A DNA stretch of 64,000 bases, from NCBI GenBank assembly GCA_942159475.1, contig OW804094.1, positions 46,124,966-46,188,965 on the forward strand, given 5' to 3'. Below, piece after piece: positions 1 to 12,968 of the stretch. Both the position numbers and the translations under genes were made by a program. Source of the DNA: Sthenelais limicola. Taxonomy: Eukaryota > Annelida > Polychaeta > Phyllodocida > Sigalionidae. Positions within the stretch are counted from its first letter, which is position 1. Every line of letters starts with the position of its first letter. Below the pieces are notes generated by a model. It saw only the letters and a program-made list of their open reading frames with translations, made no database searches and had not been told where the DNA came from.

Positions 1-2500
1 CCTTTGTACATACAAAAGGCTTTAAATAGAGTGTGGATATTCCGACTAAAAAAGGGCTTCAAAATCACATTTTCAGCCCAAATACCTTCACAAACCACAT
101 ATCCACCGGAAAGGGTCGACGGATCTGCACAGAGCATTCTGATTCTGGAAATTACAACTCTGGCATCTGAGCATGATACAAGACGTAAACTGTTAAAGCC
201 GTTAGGACTAAAGCCCAATCCTCATTAAGGTCATTAAGCTTAGTCAGTTAGTGGTAATAAAATACATGGAAACGTTCACCTGTAGGCCTACGTGACTTGA
301 CGTCCTACTTTGAACTTAAAAAGGGTAAATCAAAGACGGAGCTGCCACGATATATAGGCCTACATGTAGGTCTATGCATGTCAATCAATAGTTCTTACTC
401 AGGTAAAATCGGAGGAGACTACAAAGGATTTACAGATGGATGGTAATAGAATGACCTTAATATCACTGGTGGCATGTGCTCATGATCATGATCTATCAGA
501 AGGCCAGCTGTTTGATGAGCGTTAATGTCCCTGCAAGTTATTTATATAAATCATTGAGCTATAAATGACCTTCCCGCTCAACCTGTATTCTTTACACTTG
601 TCCATTCACGTAACATTGAATGATATATTTATTAATTGCTTTGTCAATATGATATTTGCTATCAACTGGTTGATAGATATGAATTGAAGAACAGATATGG
701 TATGAAGAAATGTTAAGTTAATATTTTTCAATCACACTTGAATTTACTTGTGTTTTTCTAGTATTAGAATGGTAATGTAGGCCTAGACTTTAAAAAAGAA
801 AATCAAAACATATATAGGGATAGGGTCAAGCTCACTAGAACAAATTATTCGGTAGACCTAGTTCTAAGTTATTTAAAGCCTGTTGATACTGTTGATGAAA
901 TTACTTCTATGATGGAAATAAACGGCCAAGGCAAAAACTTTCCCCAAACCATAATATGTTCAGTAAATATATATTGTCAACAACAAGTACCGGTATTTGT
1001 GATGACAATGCTAACTAGTTGAGTTCAGGTCGATGGGTTTTTTTCACCCATGACACTGCAGACTATTTAAAGAATATATATGCTGAAAAATAAGTTCATG
1101 GTGCGCATTAAGGTGCGGGACTTGTACTAGGAGTAGGCCTATATGCAAACAAATTGCTGCTACCAGAGGGCAAGTCATTTGACTGATTACATTGGATACA
1201 AAGTATGGTATATTAGGCAGAACTTTGGGTACATACTTTACAACAAGAATATAGACTAAAAACGAATACAATTATGCTAGAACATAAGCGTAGAACATAA
1301 GCGACAGCATCACCCTGATAGGATTGTATTTAGGTGTCCAACCCCCAGACTTGAACTAATTAGAAAATCTATTTTTTCATAAAATTCCATTTATTGGAAC
1401 TCTCTGGGATTGTAGGTACAGCAATCTGCCACGCCCAAACAATTTACTTGTAGAGCAAGACCCAATGCTATTTAGGTACACGTTTTCTTTATTGAGAAAT
1501 GCCCCTAAACCTTCTGTTTTCTCTCCTCTTTTCTGCGGATTTTACCACCACTCCCACACTCAAATGTTTCTCAATGCTGCACCTCATTTGCTGCATATTT
1601 GAATATTTGTGAAGATGGCGTTCTCTCAAATAATATGTTTTCAATTGTATTTAGTTGTATTTAGTTTGAAACAGTACAGTAACGTTATGTATGTACTGTC
1701 ACTTGCATAACAAAATCTACTAATGTTAGTACAATCACAGTAAGGGCCACCCATGTGTCGTAGACACAATGGTGTATTATTACCCTTACATTATGATCAT
1801 AACTATGTCCGGTAGGGCTTGAAACCCGCAAAAGTAGAAAAAAATGTCACTACCATCATGCAGAAGCCAACCAGAATTCTTTGTACAGAGAAGAACAGAC
1901 ACACAGTATATTATTTATATACCTAATTTACATGTGTAGATGCTACCAAGGTATCAGTTGCCATCAAAACAAACTCACTCATTATCATGGCAATTCATAT
2001 TCTTCAAAAATAACCCATCCATCAAATTATTTTCTTACTATGCATTGGCATTAAGTCACAAACCATAATTATCGCTCAACTGCACACTTCTTATACCACA
2101 TACTTCCTGGACTTTTTGGCAATAGAAATTCATCAGCCAACGTGTCTCAGAATAATTGTGTGTTGTATATTTGTATATTGATCATTATTATATTATTGAC
2201 ACTGAGATAACATAAACATAAGCTGTATTGTATGCAACATTGGCAGGATAAATTACAGCAGGTTGCAGCAGTAATGACTAGATCTTTAACCTCAGTGTAC
2301 TGTGCAATACATATCACCAAATCACCAGCAAGACTACCATGTCCTAATATGAAAGAATATGACCATGGATGGCATTAGCAGCCATGAACATATACAATAT
2401 CAATGCCAACCTCGTCAAAGTCATTGAGCACCTCTAGACAATAGCCACGAGTGAAGTAGTCCGCAAAGGTAGTGCAAGGGATTGGGTCAGCACAATTGTT
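1..2500. other. No gene recognised; AT-rich intergenic or intronic DNA
   Basis: Only short open frames with no family signature are present on either strand. Scattered copies of the short palindromic word TAGGCCTA occur, as elsewhere in the window. No RNA gene or large repeat was recognised by eye. Confidence 0.5.
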
Positions 2501-2599
2501 GGAGATCTATCTCCTACACTGTTCAACCTCTTCTTAGAAAGGATTGTCTCAGATGCATTGAAGGGACATGGCGGAACAGTTAGTTGTCAGCATAGGTGA
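2501..2599 (+). pseudogene. Decayed LINE reverse-transcriptase fragment
   Basis: This frame reads GDLSPTLFNLFLERIVSDAL followed by KGHGGTVS and then a stop (TGA 2597-2599). That is the conserved non-LTR retrotransposon RT block around 'LSPTLFN.FLE.I..DAL..H.GTVS', which normally precedes the FADD catalytic motif. The FADD motif is not found downstream and no longer open frame surrounds the scrap, so this is an old, truncated copy. The match is to family sequence I know; the exact clade is not resolved. Confidence 0.6.
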
Positions 2600-2872
2600 C
2601 TGGTTAAAGGGGATTAATGAAGATGTCAATGCCAGAGTTAACATGTGGTGTGAATATCCTACTCTTATTCTGATCCCTCAGTCTACTATTCATTTATAAA
2701 TATTCTCATTAAAATTGAGATGGCGTTAATGTTTTTTTTAAAAAAAGGATTGCGAGACAGTTGTCTCCTCAGACTTAGGCTTTACTTCTACTAGATTGCT
2801 ATAGTTTAATGTCCAACGTAATTTTTACCTTCTATTTGGGAAATGTACAACGGTTTTCCACCCAAAGCCTCA

Positions 2873-3000
2873 CTGAGGCCCGCGATTCATATCTAACACA
2901 GCGCTCTTTAGTGGACCTAACAACAGTCGTAATCAAATAACCCATAGTGGCGCTACCATAATGAACGTGCGCCGTGTTAGATATGAAACGGGGGCCTCAG
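2873..3000. mobile_element. Small inverted-repeat element (MITE-like, 128 bp)
   Basis: The two ends form an imperfect inverted repeat of about 30 bp: the left end starts CTGAGGCCCGCGATTCATAT and the right end is its near reverse complement, both carrying the word ATATCTAACAC or its complement. The centre is about 65 bp and non-coding. No clear target duplication was found. Confidence 0.45.
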
Positions 3001-6000
3001 CTGATCCTTTCCTTGAGAGTGGGGAGGGGGCAAACACAACCAGTAGAAAAACAGCATAACGCGTACCATGACAAATCCGTTACACAACCAAACCATACAG
3101 CACCAAACATGCCCTCAGGCAACTCAAAGGGGACGCTAACATATTCAGTTGGAACCCCTGTCCCCAAAATTATATATATATTTTGGGCGGACCTGGAAGA
3201 TCTGTTCGCAGAGGCTCCTGTCCATTTCATGTAACTGTACTGATCAACTTGAATAAAAATCTTTATATTTCGACTCGCCTAACACTATACTGCTTCCTCG
3301 GTCTATTATAACACACACTGCCTAGATGACATAGCAGCGAATTATGAGAATGGGTAAGGAATATTACTTTCAGCATATGTTTAGAATAGCTCCTTATATG
3401 CTTGAGGCAGATAATTGGTACCTGGGCATCAATTCTTGAAATTATTACTATTATGGGGTCGAAAGCACGTCGCACGGACCGTTTATTTCCTTCAAAGTAG
3501 TGTATGAGCATAGACACAGTTCAAATACATCGGATGTAAGTATAATATTGTAAAAAAGAATAAGCACGTTTTTCTATTCCCTTATTATTGGTTGAACTAC
3601 GAGATCATCTCTCTCAATAATTTAAATATTATCCTTGCAGTATTTGTTGGGTTTGATTCCATTAACATCATGTAAATAATAGCGTCAGGTTATTGTAATA
3701 TGAGTGTTCCTTCGTCGAAAACTACACTTAACTTGTATAATGATCAAAAGAGAATCATATATAGTATAGTTGCCATTCGATATGCTCGCTTTTTCTATCC
3801 TACTTACATGTTGCCTATAGGTGCCCTCGCACTCTGCTTAAGCTTGTTCTTTTCCATAGCTCGCGCACGCTGCACACGCTATACCTATACACTGCAATCT
3901 TTCATGAAAACATGTCTGTTATTTGGCTATCCCGTAAAATTTGAATTTGCACACTGGTTTGGGCACCATCCAAAAGATGCTATGAAATAAATTGGAGTAA
4001 TAATATTATGTTATAGACGGTTGTCAGCGTTATCATTCTCCTCCTCAACGCGATAACCAGGCCCAAGTCCATTTGCAATCAGCATTTGCAATGAGCAGTT
4101 AGGTGATGCTCTCCCTTTAATCATACAATTATTTTGCATCAAAGGTATACTTAAAGATCGAAGTGACCTGACATTTTCATATGCTGCTGATAATATGAAT
4201 GGACATCTCCTCCAATACTCAGTTCTCGACTGCCTTACTGATTCATGTTGATTCTCCCACACACCATCCCTACACAATAAATTAGCATTCATAACAAACA
4301 TCCCCAGCTGCTTTCATATATCTATACATAAACTTCTTCTGTGTATTTATATATTGTATTAAGTTTCATCTATTGAAAAAGACTGGTCCGGAATGACCAT
4401 CACTGAACTTTACCCCCCGAAAAGTGCGTACATTTAATCAAGAGATAGATAGTTTATCAAGAACGTCTCGCTCGCTTATAAAGTAATATATTTATCATTA
4501 CCTGAATACACATTTATCAACTCGAAATGTAAAAGAGTACATGTTATTGTTAAATAACGCTGATTTCAATCTAAGTGAAATGTGTGGGCTGAAGCATTGC
4601 CTGATGAGTATCCCCCAAGCAGTTTGCAAGTGAAATGGAATAATTATACCTTCTGATATAGAAGCCACATCACGAACTAGATTAAATCGGTGTCAGATAT
4701 CCCCTGTCACCTCAACTGTATCTTTAGGTTCCTATTCTGAAGTAAATCGACATTTGATGACGCATAGCTTCAATCTCCGCAAACAAGTCTATTCAACACC
4801 GACACGAGTCATACAGATAGATTGATGGAGAATGTTGTATTTGAAGGTATTTAAATACGAAGAACAACAAGTCCCATTTGTGATTGGAAATGCTGGAGCC
4901 ATGTTATTCAGTTTCCCATTTTATTGCTCCTCGTGTTGAAACTTGAGTGTATGCAGATGCATGGCATTGGCAATACACTTCTTTCACAAGACTGGACAGT
5001 GTTGTGGCAATTATCTTTAACGCAGTATAGTAAACCCAATTCATTTCCAATAATTTTAGAGTTAAATATAATTAATAGTTAATATTTAATTCCCGAGTAG
5101 ATAACTAAATGACCTTGACTAACGGCGATTCCCCGCTTTACCTTGTAATGCATAATATGGTTCTATCAACGACAGAAACTGTCACGTCATCACTCCGTGT
5201 CCTGCAGAATTACGTATGATCCACTCATCTGATCTAGCTTTTTCTCAACATATTCTCATATAAAAAAATATAAAAGTATGGAAAATGTTCAATGCATAAC
5301 GTTTAATCCAGATGATCTAAATAACATTAATTGCATACTTGTAAAAATCAATAAATCGACATACACGTTACACAATAAAATTACGAAAACCAAATAATCC
5401 AATAAATCGCTGGAAAGAAATGTCTCTGCTCTTTCACATACATGTATGATTCATCAAGTGTTTCTCTCTTGCTTGGCCGGGGTAATTATTGGTTAATGCT
5501 GTCCGTTTGGTGGATAGCGAACCCTCGATCTACTAAAGACATCACAGCAGCAGCCAAACAGATCTTAGCCAAAGTTATCCGCTACCACAGTGTAGGCCTA
5601 CTTCCATTCAGCCACTTTATCAGTAGGGGGGAAAGTCAAACAAGCACTGTTCAATAAATTCTAATAACGTTAAATGGCATCCAGAGGCCAATGGTTCTGT
5701 TCAAGGTTACCCAAATCGTATTGATGGCAAAACTTCTGTCAATCGTAGACCAGAGCATTTTTAAATGAAAGATACATACTTATACAGGTTTATACAATTA
5801 AACACAGTTGAACCGGGAAGGGCTAAAAGGAATTGAATGTACATGTAGGGGGATGGGGGAGAAATTGGGTTTCTGATTCCATCTTTCCACCTCATTAAAT
5901 TTGTTATTGTTTCATCAAATCCTTTATGATTTCATGACCGCGGCCTTCTCGGTAAATTGTGTCGTAAATGATTTTAGGAAAAAAACTCTCAGACCATCTT

Positions 6001-8431
6001 CTGCAACAATCAGAGAAGTTAGTTGGTGTTTAAAACTTTGTCCTTCAAATTTATAAGATAATGGAGTGAGTCATTAGGGACCGGTACACACCAACCTTCT
6101 CATTACTTTGGTGAAGACAACACACCAGGCTGTAATAATGCATGATTCCACTGAAGAAATAATATTCTTAAATGTACAATGATGCCACGCCGTGGGAACA
6201 GGGGTCGAATGATTAATAGAGCCATTTCTTTTTATGCTTTCCTTCAAAATCTATCGAAACCGGTATTACATGTAAAGCCAACGGACGCATTTTTCTAGCA
6301 ATGGAAACGCATAACCTTTACATCATCTGGAGAGAGAACCTATATTCTGCCATTTTGTGTCATACTTTTGAAATACAAATTGAGATTGCCTATTTGAAGG
6401 AAAGTTATATGATATAAGCATGTGAAGTTGATGACTGCTGACTGAGAATTAAATATAGATTACATCCACGCTGACCATCGTAGACTATGTTAGTTTCTCT
6501 CACTAATAGACAGTCATTAATAAAAAATCTGTGTTTCATGAGACGTCGAGAGAATTTGCTTTGATCTAATGTCCAAGTGGTGACAGCACTCACCACATCA
6601 ACAAGTGTACGGACATGAAGGTCACTGACTTAGAAGGAATATACAGACCCGCTCTCGGCAGAAGTAAAGGTTCATTTCAATGAACGCGCTGTTCTAAGCC
6701 GTGCGACTCTTTTCTAAAATGCGCCAAATAAATTCCTCTCATACTCGTTTATCGTTTTTTAAGCGAACACATAATATATGGTTCTTCACTTTAGAAAAAG
6801 ATAACATTGCATGATATATGTATTATATATAATGTGATAAGGCATTATTAGAAAATAGTTGATCATATTTCTGTCATTTTCTCAATTGGAACCGAAGGCA
6901 CAAACTTTTTTTTTTTAAAAATCAATTGTACAAGTTTCACATGTGTGATAATTCTCATCGACATCGACATCGTCTTGTAGTTCACACATGCGCAATAAGG
7001 CATTGTTGGAAAGGATGCACTGACGAATTAAAGAAAGCTGGAATTCAACAGTCAAACCATGCAAGCAGAGCAAACCCTTTGAGTCAAGGCGTTAGGAGTC
7101 AGGTCCACTGCCAATAGCCGCGGCTTAATTACTTCATTGATGATTAAAATAATTAATGGCTGGGTCCGTTCAAGCGATGATTATTTCCCAATTACCTGCT
7201 TTTTTATGTGGAAACATGGTTTGTTTAACAGATGTATTCAAAGGTTTCAAAGTAGTCAATCCTCATTATCTGGAGATCTTTTCGGTGTTGTATTTACCAT
7301 GCGACTGTTTGAATACCAGTATCGTATTATCTTCTTCATTAATGCCAAATGAATACAATTTTATAAAGAGAATTTGGAAAATCACCTCAAGGTTCGTTTT
7401 CTATAAGTACTTCAAGAAATGTCGATATTTTGCCGGTCACATAGATATTTTGGCACACATTATGAAATACGGAACACTCATTAGGCATTATCCGTCACAC
7501 CAACCACCATTCTAGGACTAAATTCGGGGAATATTTCATCATTTTAAGCAAATGCTATACACAATACATAGGCTACTGAGCAATTTAGTCTTTCCGAAGA
7601 TTATGATGACTGAACGTTTGAAACCATAATACACAATACGTCAAAATTGTGGATTCTTTGTAAGACATTATGGCACGATGTCAGCCTCATTGGCAGCTCA
7701 GTCTCGAGAGACCATGTACATGCTTGCTGCACTTCAGGATTGGGTCCACCTGTTGATGCAATGCATCATCTGCGAGGCACACTATAATTATAGTTATTGT
7801 ATATTGCTGGTATTGATCCTAGAAAGCTATATCAATATAACATGCTCAAAGTTTTACAGGCACTGTTAGATAGTTATCTAGGAGCACAGGGCTTTCACTA
7901 AAACAAGTTAAGACATGTGCAACGGTTTTACGGATAAAGGATACTTGTATCCGACTTTATCCATAGGCATTGACCAATCTTGGCAAGGTAGAGCCAATAT
8001 CTTTTCATTATAGACCTCTAGCATCAAGTATTTAATTCTTCCCTAATAAATCCAGGATCGTAGCAGCTTCTTACACATTGTACATCTGCTAAATTGATGG
8101 GGCTTCCTTAGTGAGATCAACTAGTATCCATCTAATATATACACATACACATAGTAAGGACGGTATGGCTTCTCTTCATAAAGGCCCACAGTAATCTTTA
8201 ATTTACGGCAACCAATAAATTAGATGGATGATGCAGGTAGATCCAGTAGATGAGCCAGGGATTTTGCAGCATACGTGCATGGCACTAGGCCTAATCAATT
8301 CCTGGCCCCATCTTATTACCTGCCCGTAATATTGTCGCTTTCTAAATTCTTCATTATGTTCTATGCATATAGTTGAAAAGAGATCAAAGTGGGATAATGC
8401 ATCAGTTGTATGCAATATCGGGATGACTATA
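3001..8431. other. No gene recognised
   Basis: AT-rich sequence with short open frames only (longest about 119 codons near 7156-7515, with no recognisable domain). No RNA gene or long repeat was identified by eye. Confidence 0.45.
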
Positions 8432-9065
8432 CATTATATCATGATCGGGGGTTGTACACCCTGGAACAGAGTGAAATCCGACCATTGTATAACGTCACAG
8501 AGAAACCACGCGTGAATTTAGGCGTATTCATTTAGAGGCTTTCTATTGGTCAATGACCGACGGACTGTACTAGCTAGGGGAGGACCAGGTGAAATTTGAT
8601 CTGAGACAACAGTACATTCTGTTAATGTTCTATGGTGAAATAATACTTAAATGATTTATATTTATTCATTAAACATGTCTCATCTCTGAACACCTCTGTC
8701 ACACAAGGTGAATTGCGTAATTTACGCCTCAAAATGCGGGCATTGTTTTTCCATGACGCCCCCTAGTAAAAAATGAACCGCGACGTTGCGCTGCACATGA
8801 CGTCACACCCATTCAAACGTCATACGTTTCGAGAGTTGTCACTCAAAATGGCGGATCGTTGTACGAACTAGGTAAATAAAGAATTCGTTTCTGACTTCTT
8901 TTCTAAACATGAGATCATGATATAAAAATAGAATATAACTCGACTTGTGTCTAGGAGACTGCATACGATGGCCACTCGTTTTTACTGATGTGACGATCTC
9001 GAGAGATCGTCACATCAGTAAAAACTCGTGACCATCGTATACAGTCTCCTAGACACGAGTCTCAT
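8432..9065 (-). mobile_element. Foldback-type dispersed element, copy A
   Basis: This block reappears in reverse complement at 26337-26995 with very high identity by eye, and the match ends sharply on both sides. One end is a long snapback: arms of about 70 bp (about 8929-9000 and 9003-9075) meet at a GATCTCGAGAGATC centre. The body holds two CRE-like TGACGTCA-type words, a 'gccattttgagtgac' segment and no long ORF. It looks like a non-autonomous element or the end of a larger one; no encoded protein was recognised. Confidence 0.65.
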
Positions 9066-9293
9066 TATATTCTATCTTACAACACCAACATTGCTCTCTT
9101 TGTTAGTATGGACATAATTATATGGATACATGTGATATTGAATTGCCATATATCCGGCACAAAATGTCTATTCCCGTCATCGACATTCCGGTACATGTAA
9201 CACAGATCCTGTAACCATATACCATGATGCAAAATGGCCGTGGAAATTATTGAGTGATATTAACCATATTCATAATAAGGATACAAGAGGATA

Positions 9294-9415
9294 GAGTGAG
9301 TGAGTGAGATTGGTTGCTTTACGCCCTTATCAACACTTTGAAGTGTTATATCAAGGGCGGGAGAGCTGAGAGGGAGGCAGTTTCTGATCATACCCAGGAA
9401 ATAGAGATAGAGAAG
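9294..9415 (+). repeat. SINE-like dispersed repeat, copy 1 (truncated)
   Basis: It begins GAGTGAGTGAGTGAGATTGG and contains 'cgcccttatcaacac', 'atatcaagggcgggagagc' and 'catacccaggaaatagagat'. The same order of words occurs at 14579 and 58554. This copy stops after about 122 bp, where the other two continue to about 180 bp. Openings of the type GTGAGTGAGT..GGTTT..ACGCC are common in SINE-like repeats of marine invertebrates; no tRNA-like head is visible here. Confidence 0.55.
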
Positions 9416-9689
9416 CCTTGGATTGAACAAAAAACAGAATCTATATCTTCAGGTTAGACAATTAAGGTTTACCCCATGTATAACACGTGCTTGTTATTCT
9501 AAGGTAAAACTAATTGGTAATCTATGTTTATAACTTATTAATAACTTTAAAATAACATGAGGACATTGATTTAACCTTCTTGATATTTGAGAAAAACACG
9601 GAAATTAGAAAGAAAGAAGCCATATATCGAGACTATACATGTACCAATTATACCTATCTGCAGTTTAAAAGAACTAGCAAAGAACCCGT

Positions 9690-9930
9690 CCTCCGGCGGT
9701 CCCCCTCTCTCCCCGCGCCTCCCCCTCTCCCTTCCTCCTTTGCTTCATTGCTCTCCCCTCCCCCTCTGCGCTCCATCCTGCCCCTCTTTTTCTCTCCACT
9801 TCCCCCTCTTCTCTCTCTCCGCTCACTCTTCCTCTCCCTCCCCTCTCCTACACCCTCCCCGTCCCCTCTTTTCCCTCCCCCTCTTCTCTGTCATACCTTT
9901 TATCCCTCCCCTCCCTCTCTCCGATTCAAA
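9690..9930 (+). repeat. Pyrimidine-rich (CT/CCCT) low-complexity tract
   Basis: About 240 bases are almost purely C and T on the plus strand. The overlapping Ser/Pro/Leu-rich open frames here are a consequence of composition, not evidence of a gene. The tract could form triplex DNA. Confidence 0.75.
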
Positions 9931-11831
9931 TATATCCAATCAAATGTTAACCCTAATTGTCATTTGCATTGCCAAAATCATACACTGTAGGACAAGTATT
10001 AGCAACTGGCTAAGATATGTTAGTAATTTGGACCGGGATTTATTTCCCCTACATATATTATATTTATGGTAGGTGTTATTTTCGTTCTTGTTTGTTTGGC
10101 TACTTGATGCATCATGCTCTCAATTGTCCAAAGGATCAACACGAGAAATCGTTCATGCAATTTCTTATGGGATCATTTCTGGGGCTAGCTATTAGAGTGT
10201 GGGAGTCCTGTTGGAGAAGTAGGAGAAGGGACAGGAGGACAGAGAAGTGAGTCCAAGGATTGCGAAATCTAGACTGTTTGATATGACCATTGGCACAATG
10301 TATACAGGGAGCAGCTCACACGCTCATTGGCTCTCCTGCACTCTGTACGCGCCCAGGAGGAGGGGCCTGAGACTCCTAACATTATAATAGATTGATGAAG
10401 GAACAACACAAATATACACAGCATAAAACTTCCATATCTGGCAGCCGGTATCTAGGCATGGAATGACCTTTCTCACTTTTCTCATGATGTAATGGTGTTG
10501 CTCACATGTATCATTGTCTATTATCTACTGTAGTTTAAATATCATTTAATGGGCAATATGAAAGAACTACACTGTAGAATTATTTGTCCTATTCCATGTA
10601 TTTTAAATATTGGAATACAAATTCAATATACATATTGATATAGGCAAACCCATTCATCTTGTTTTTCTGTTAAATGTCAATTCTATAAAAAAAAATACCA
10701 TGTAAACCTACACATGGTATTATGGATTCCTGTTTACCCCATAATACTAGCATGTACTTAAAGTTTTTTCAGTTGACGATGCCGAGAAATATATTTTTAA
10801 AACAGCCATATAATATTAGGCCTATGAAGCTATATGAGCTGTCAAAATGCACCTAACATTATAATCGGTTATTTCAAACTGATGAGATTTTCCTATGCCT
10901 TTGTATATTTCATAGGAACACATGGAAGTAATAGACCTTGCAAATGAGTGGTCTCCACAAGTAAAGTTCTGCTTCCTTTTTACACGAAGCTCAAACACAG
11001 AAAATAAAGCAAGAAGACAAAGAAAATAAAGATTGATATGCTTTGAACATATCTTTGCAAGCAAAGGTACTAAAATTTCAGATTTTCATATGTACTTTTA
11101 GATTCATTTCTTTGTTATCTGCGATTATTACTACTTTGAGTTAGAAAGATAAAAACTCTATACTATTTCTATGGCACCATCTGACCAGGCTCCTATGATT
11201 TGGAGGCTTGTATCTGACAAAATAATGAATCCAGGTTGTGGCAAATCTATGGTCATATAGCCTGATGTATGTTCATCCTGCATGCCCAGTATGGAAATGA
11301 TCCAAGTATTCTTTACATTTCTACATTGAATCTAGAAAGCGATAATTCTAATCACAGCCATAAAACCATGCCCTGTTCCCTGTCATTGCTCCCACCGCGA
11401 CAGATATATATGCTAAACTGCCTTTCGGGCAATTAAGCTGTGACTTGTGGGGTCTAAATAGAAACCGCAAGGGGTCTTTTACGAGCGTCGAAAAAGCAGA
11501 GATATGGATCGAATTGAAAAACGTGAAAAATTGAAAAGCCTCTACATATAGATCTATATGACTCATATATAATAGGCTTTAGTTGCTGATTTATAAAAAA
11601 TGTATTAAAGATTCCCTGGGATACAAAGATGCAAAAGGTTATTTTAGGGAGGTAAATAGGGAGACGCCCAGTTTCAATGGCTGCTCCTAGATACTATAGT
11701 TTCCGGTTGATATTATAGCTATGTTGCGCTCCATCCCCTTTCATAACTACTACATGTTTTTGCTTTTTAATTAGCCAATTCACTCGTCTTACCATGTCCT
11801 TTAAAAAGATATGCCTTCTCCGTATTCCTTT
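9931..11831. other. No gene recognised; a short hairpin at about 10699-10723
   Basis: AT-rich DNA with no coding signature. A hairpin ACCATGTaaacctacACATGGT lies near 10700. This is the region downstream of the minus-strand KCNE-like gene and may include its 3' UTR, but no convincing polyadenylation signal was seen close to the stop codon. Confidence 0.4.
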
Positions 11832-12968
11832 CTAGACGATGCTGACTGTAAGATCATTACTTTCCCTGTCGATGTCTTCCTGCTTCCATTCTGTTTCCGG
11901 TAATACCAAGCGAAGAGTTTTGGATGGGCGCGACACCGTTGCTATGGAGACTTCCGTGCACGGTCGTTGGGACGTTGAGGCCTTAGCATGTAGTGAGGAC
12001 GTCGAAGGCTCTTGAATTTGTCTCAGGATGCTACCCTGTTCCGTTACATTAGCGTTGAATTTCCCATTTTCCGATTTTGATAAAACCATTTTTCTTGCTT
12101 TAATTATATCTTTGGAAGTATCCAATGATCTTGTCCGCATCACTGCAGTTTTATAAGCACCACTTGGGGGCGTTGCTAAGCGGTCATGGGGGCCGACCAA
12201 GGAGCCTCTCCGCAGGGGCTCCTGGATAATGATGTCCCTGCTCGCGACGTCACATCGTCGTAATGATGAGCGACGCCTTGGGGAGCTATCAGAAAGTTCT
12301 CCTGGATCAGTAAGGTAAGACACAATGGAGTCTTGGCGCACAACTAGGTGAACACGCTCCTCCAGAACACCGTGACTCGGTGAGGGATAAAATTCCCCCT
12401 CTGTAGAAGTTTCTATGTCAGAATCTGTAGTGTAAGTGCATTGCGGTAACTCCAAAACCATTTTAACATTCTTTGGATTGTAAGAGTGTAATCGTTTTGG
12501 TCTTACATCCTGTATATATTTCAGCGGGGGTAGGTTTAGCATGCTTGTCATTTTATTATCACCAGTATTGTCATTAGTCCCACCTCCACCTTCTCCAGAC
12601 CTTTGTGCTCGAGCCATATTTTTATTCCTGCCTGCAGCAATGTTGTACAACTGCATTTGAAACTCTCTCTTCCGAAGATTAGCCATTTCCTTCAAGTATC
12701 TGTTCAACTTTCTGTCACTCTTATTTTTCCTTATGTAGGAAGCAATTATCATCAATATACTGAGACTGTAGATGAACATGACGACAATGACATAGTAGAA
12801 CGCTCCTACGTCATCTTTTATTTTCCCCCTTTCGTTATGTGTCACATGAGCAATCAGTGTTCCATTCTCCAGCGATGAAATTTCGAAAGCAAAATTATGT
12901 TTCAGTCCATCCGCTTTCATAAGTTGATCGCTGGTTAAAACTGAGAAGTTATTAAATAATAATTTCAT
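11832..12968 (-). CDS. KCNE-like (MinK family) single-pass potassium-channel accessory subunit with a long cytoplasmic tail
   Basis: The protein has 378 codons and starts at a true ATG (CAT at 12966-12968) with A at -3. Residues 1-55 are a short N-terminal ectodomain with two N-glycosylation sequons (N7-F-S and N35-G-T). One transmembrane helix spans about 56-79 and begins AFYYVIVVMFIYSLSILMII; it is followed by SYIRKNK. This pattern (aromatic-rich entry, VM, then SYIR/K-rich exit) is the hallmark of KCNE1-KCNE4, which bind voltage-gated K+ channels of the KCNQ type and modulate gating at the plasma membrane. The uninterrupted ORF fits KCNE genes, whose coding region is normally one exon. Oddity: vertebrate KCNEs are about 100-220 residues, whereas here the cytoplasmic part is about 300 residues, low-complexity, Ser/Arg-rich, with basophilic-kinase-type sites (SPRRRSSLRR, RRGS). 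A possible splice acceptor (CCTTTCAG) lies about 22-30 bases upstream of the ATG, consistent with a 5' UTR intron. Family assignment rests on the TM-proximal segment alone. Confidence 0.6.
   Translation of the reverse strand: MKLLFNNFSVLTSDQLMKADGLKHNFAFEISSLENGTLIAHVTHNERGKIKDDVGAFYYVIVVMFIYSLSILMIIASYIRKNKSDRKLNRYLKEMANLRKREFQMQLYNIAAGRNKNMARAQRSGEGGGGTNDNTGDNKMTSMLNLPPLKYIQDVRPKRLHSYNPKNVKMVLELPQCTYTTDSDIETSTEGEFYPSPSHGVLEERVHLVVRQDSIVSYLTDPGELSDSSPRRRSSLRRCDVASRDIIIQEPLRRGSLVGPHDRLATPPSGAYKTAVMRTRSLDTSKDIIKARKMVLSKSENGKFNANVTEQGSILRQIQEPSTSSLHAKASTSQRPCTEVSIATVSRPSKTLRLVLPETEWKQEDIDRESNDLTVSIV

Noticed and set aside
9580..10072. Ser/Pro/Leu-rich frames of 136 and 161 codons
   Set aside because: They cross a pyrimidine tract and are open in two frames at once.
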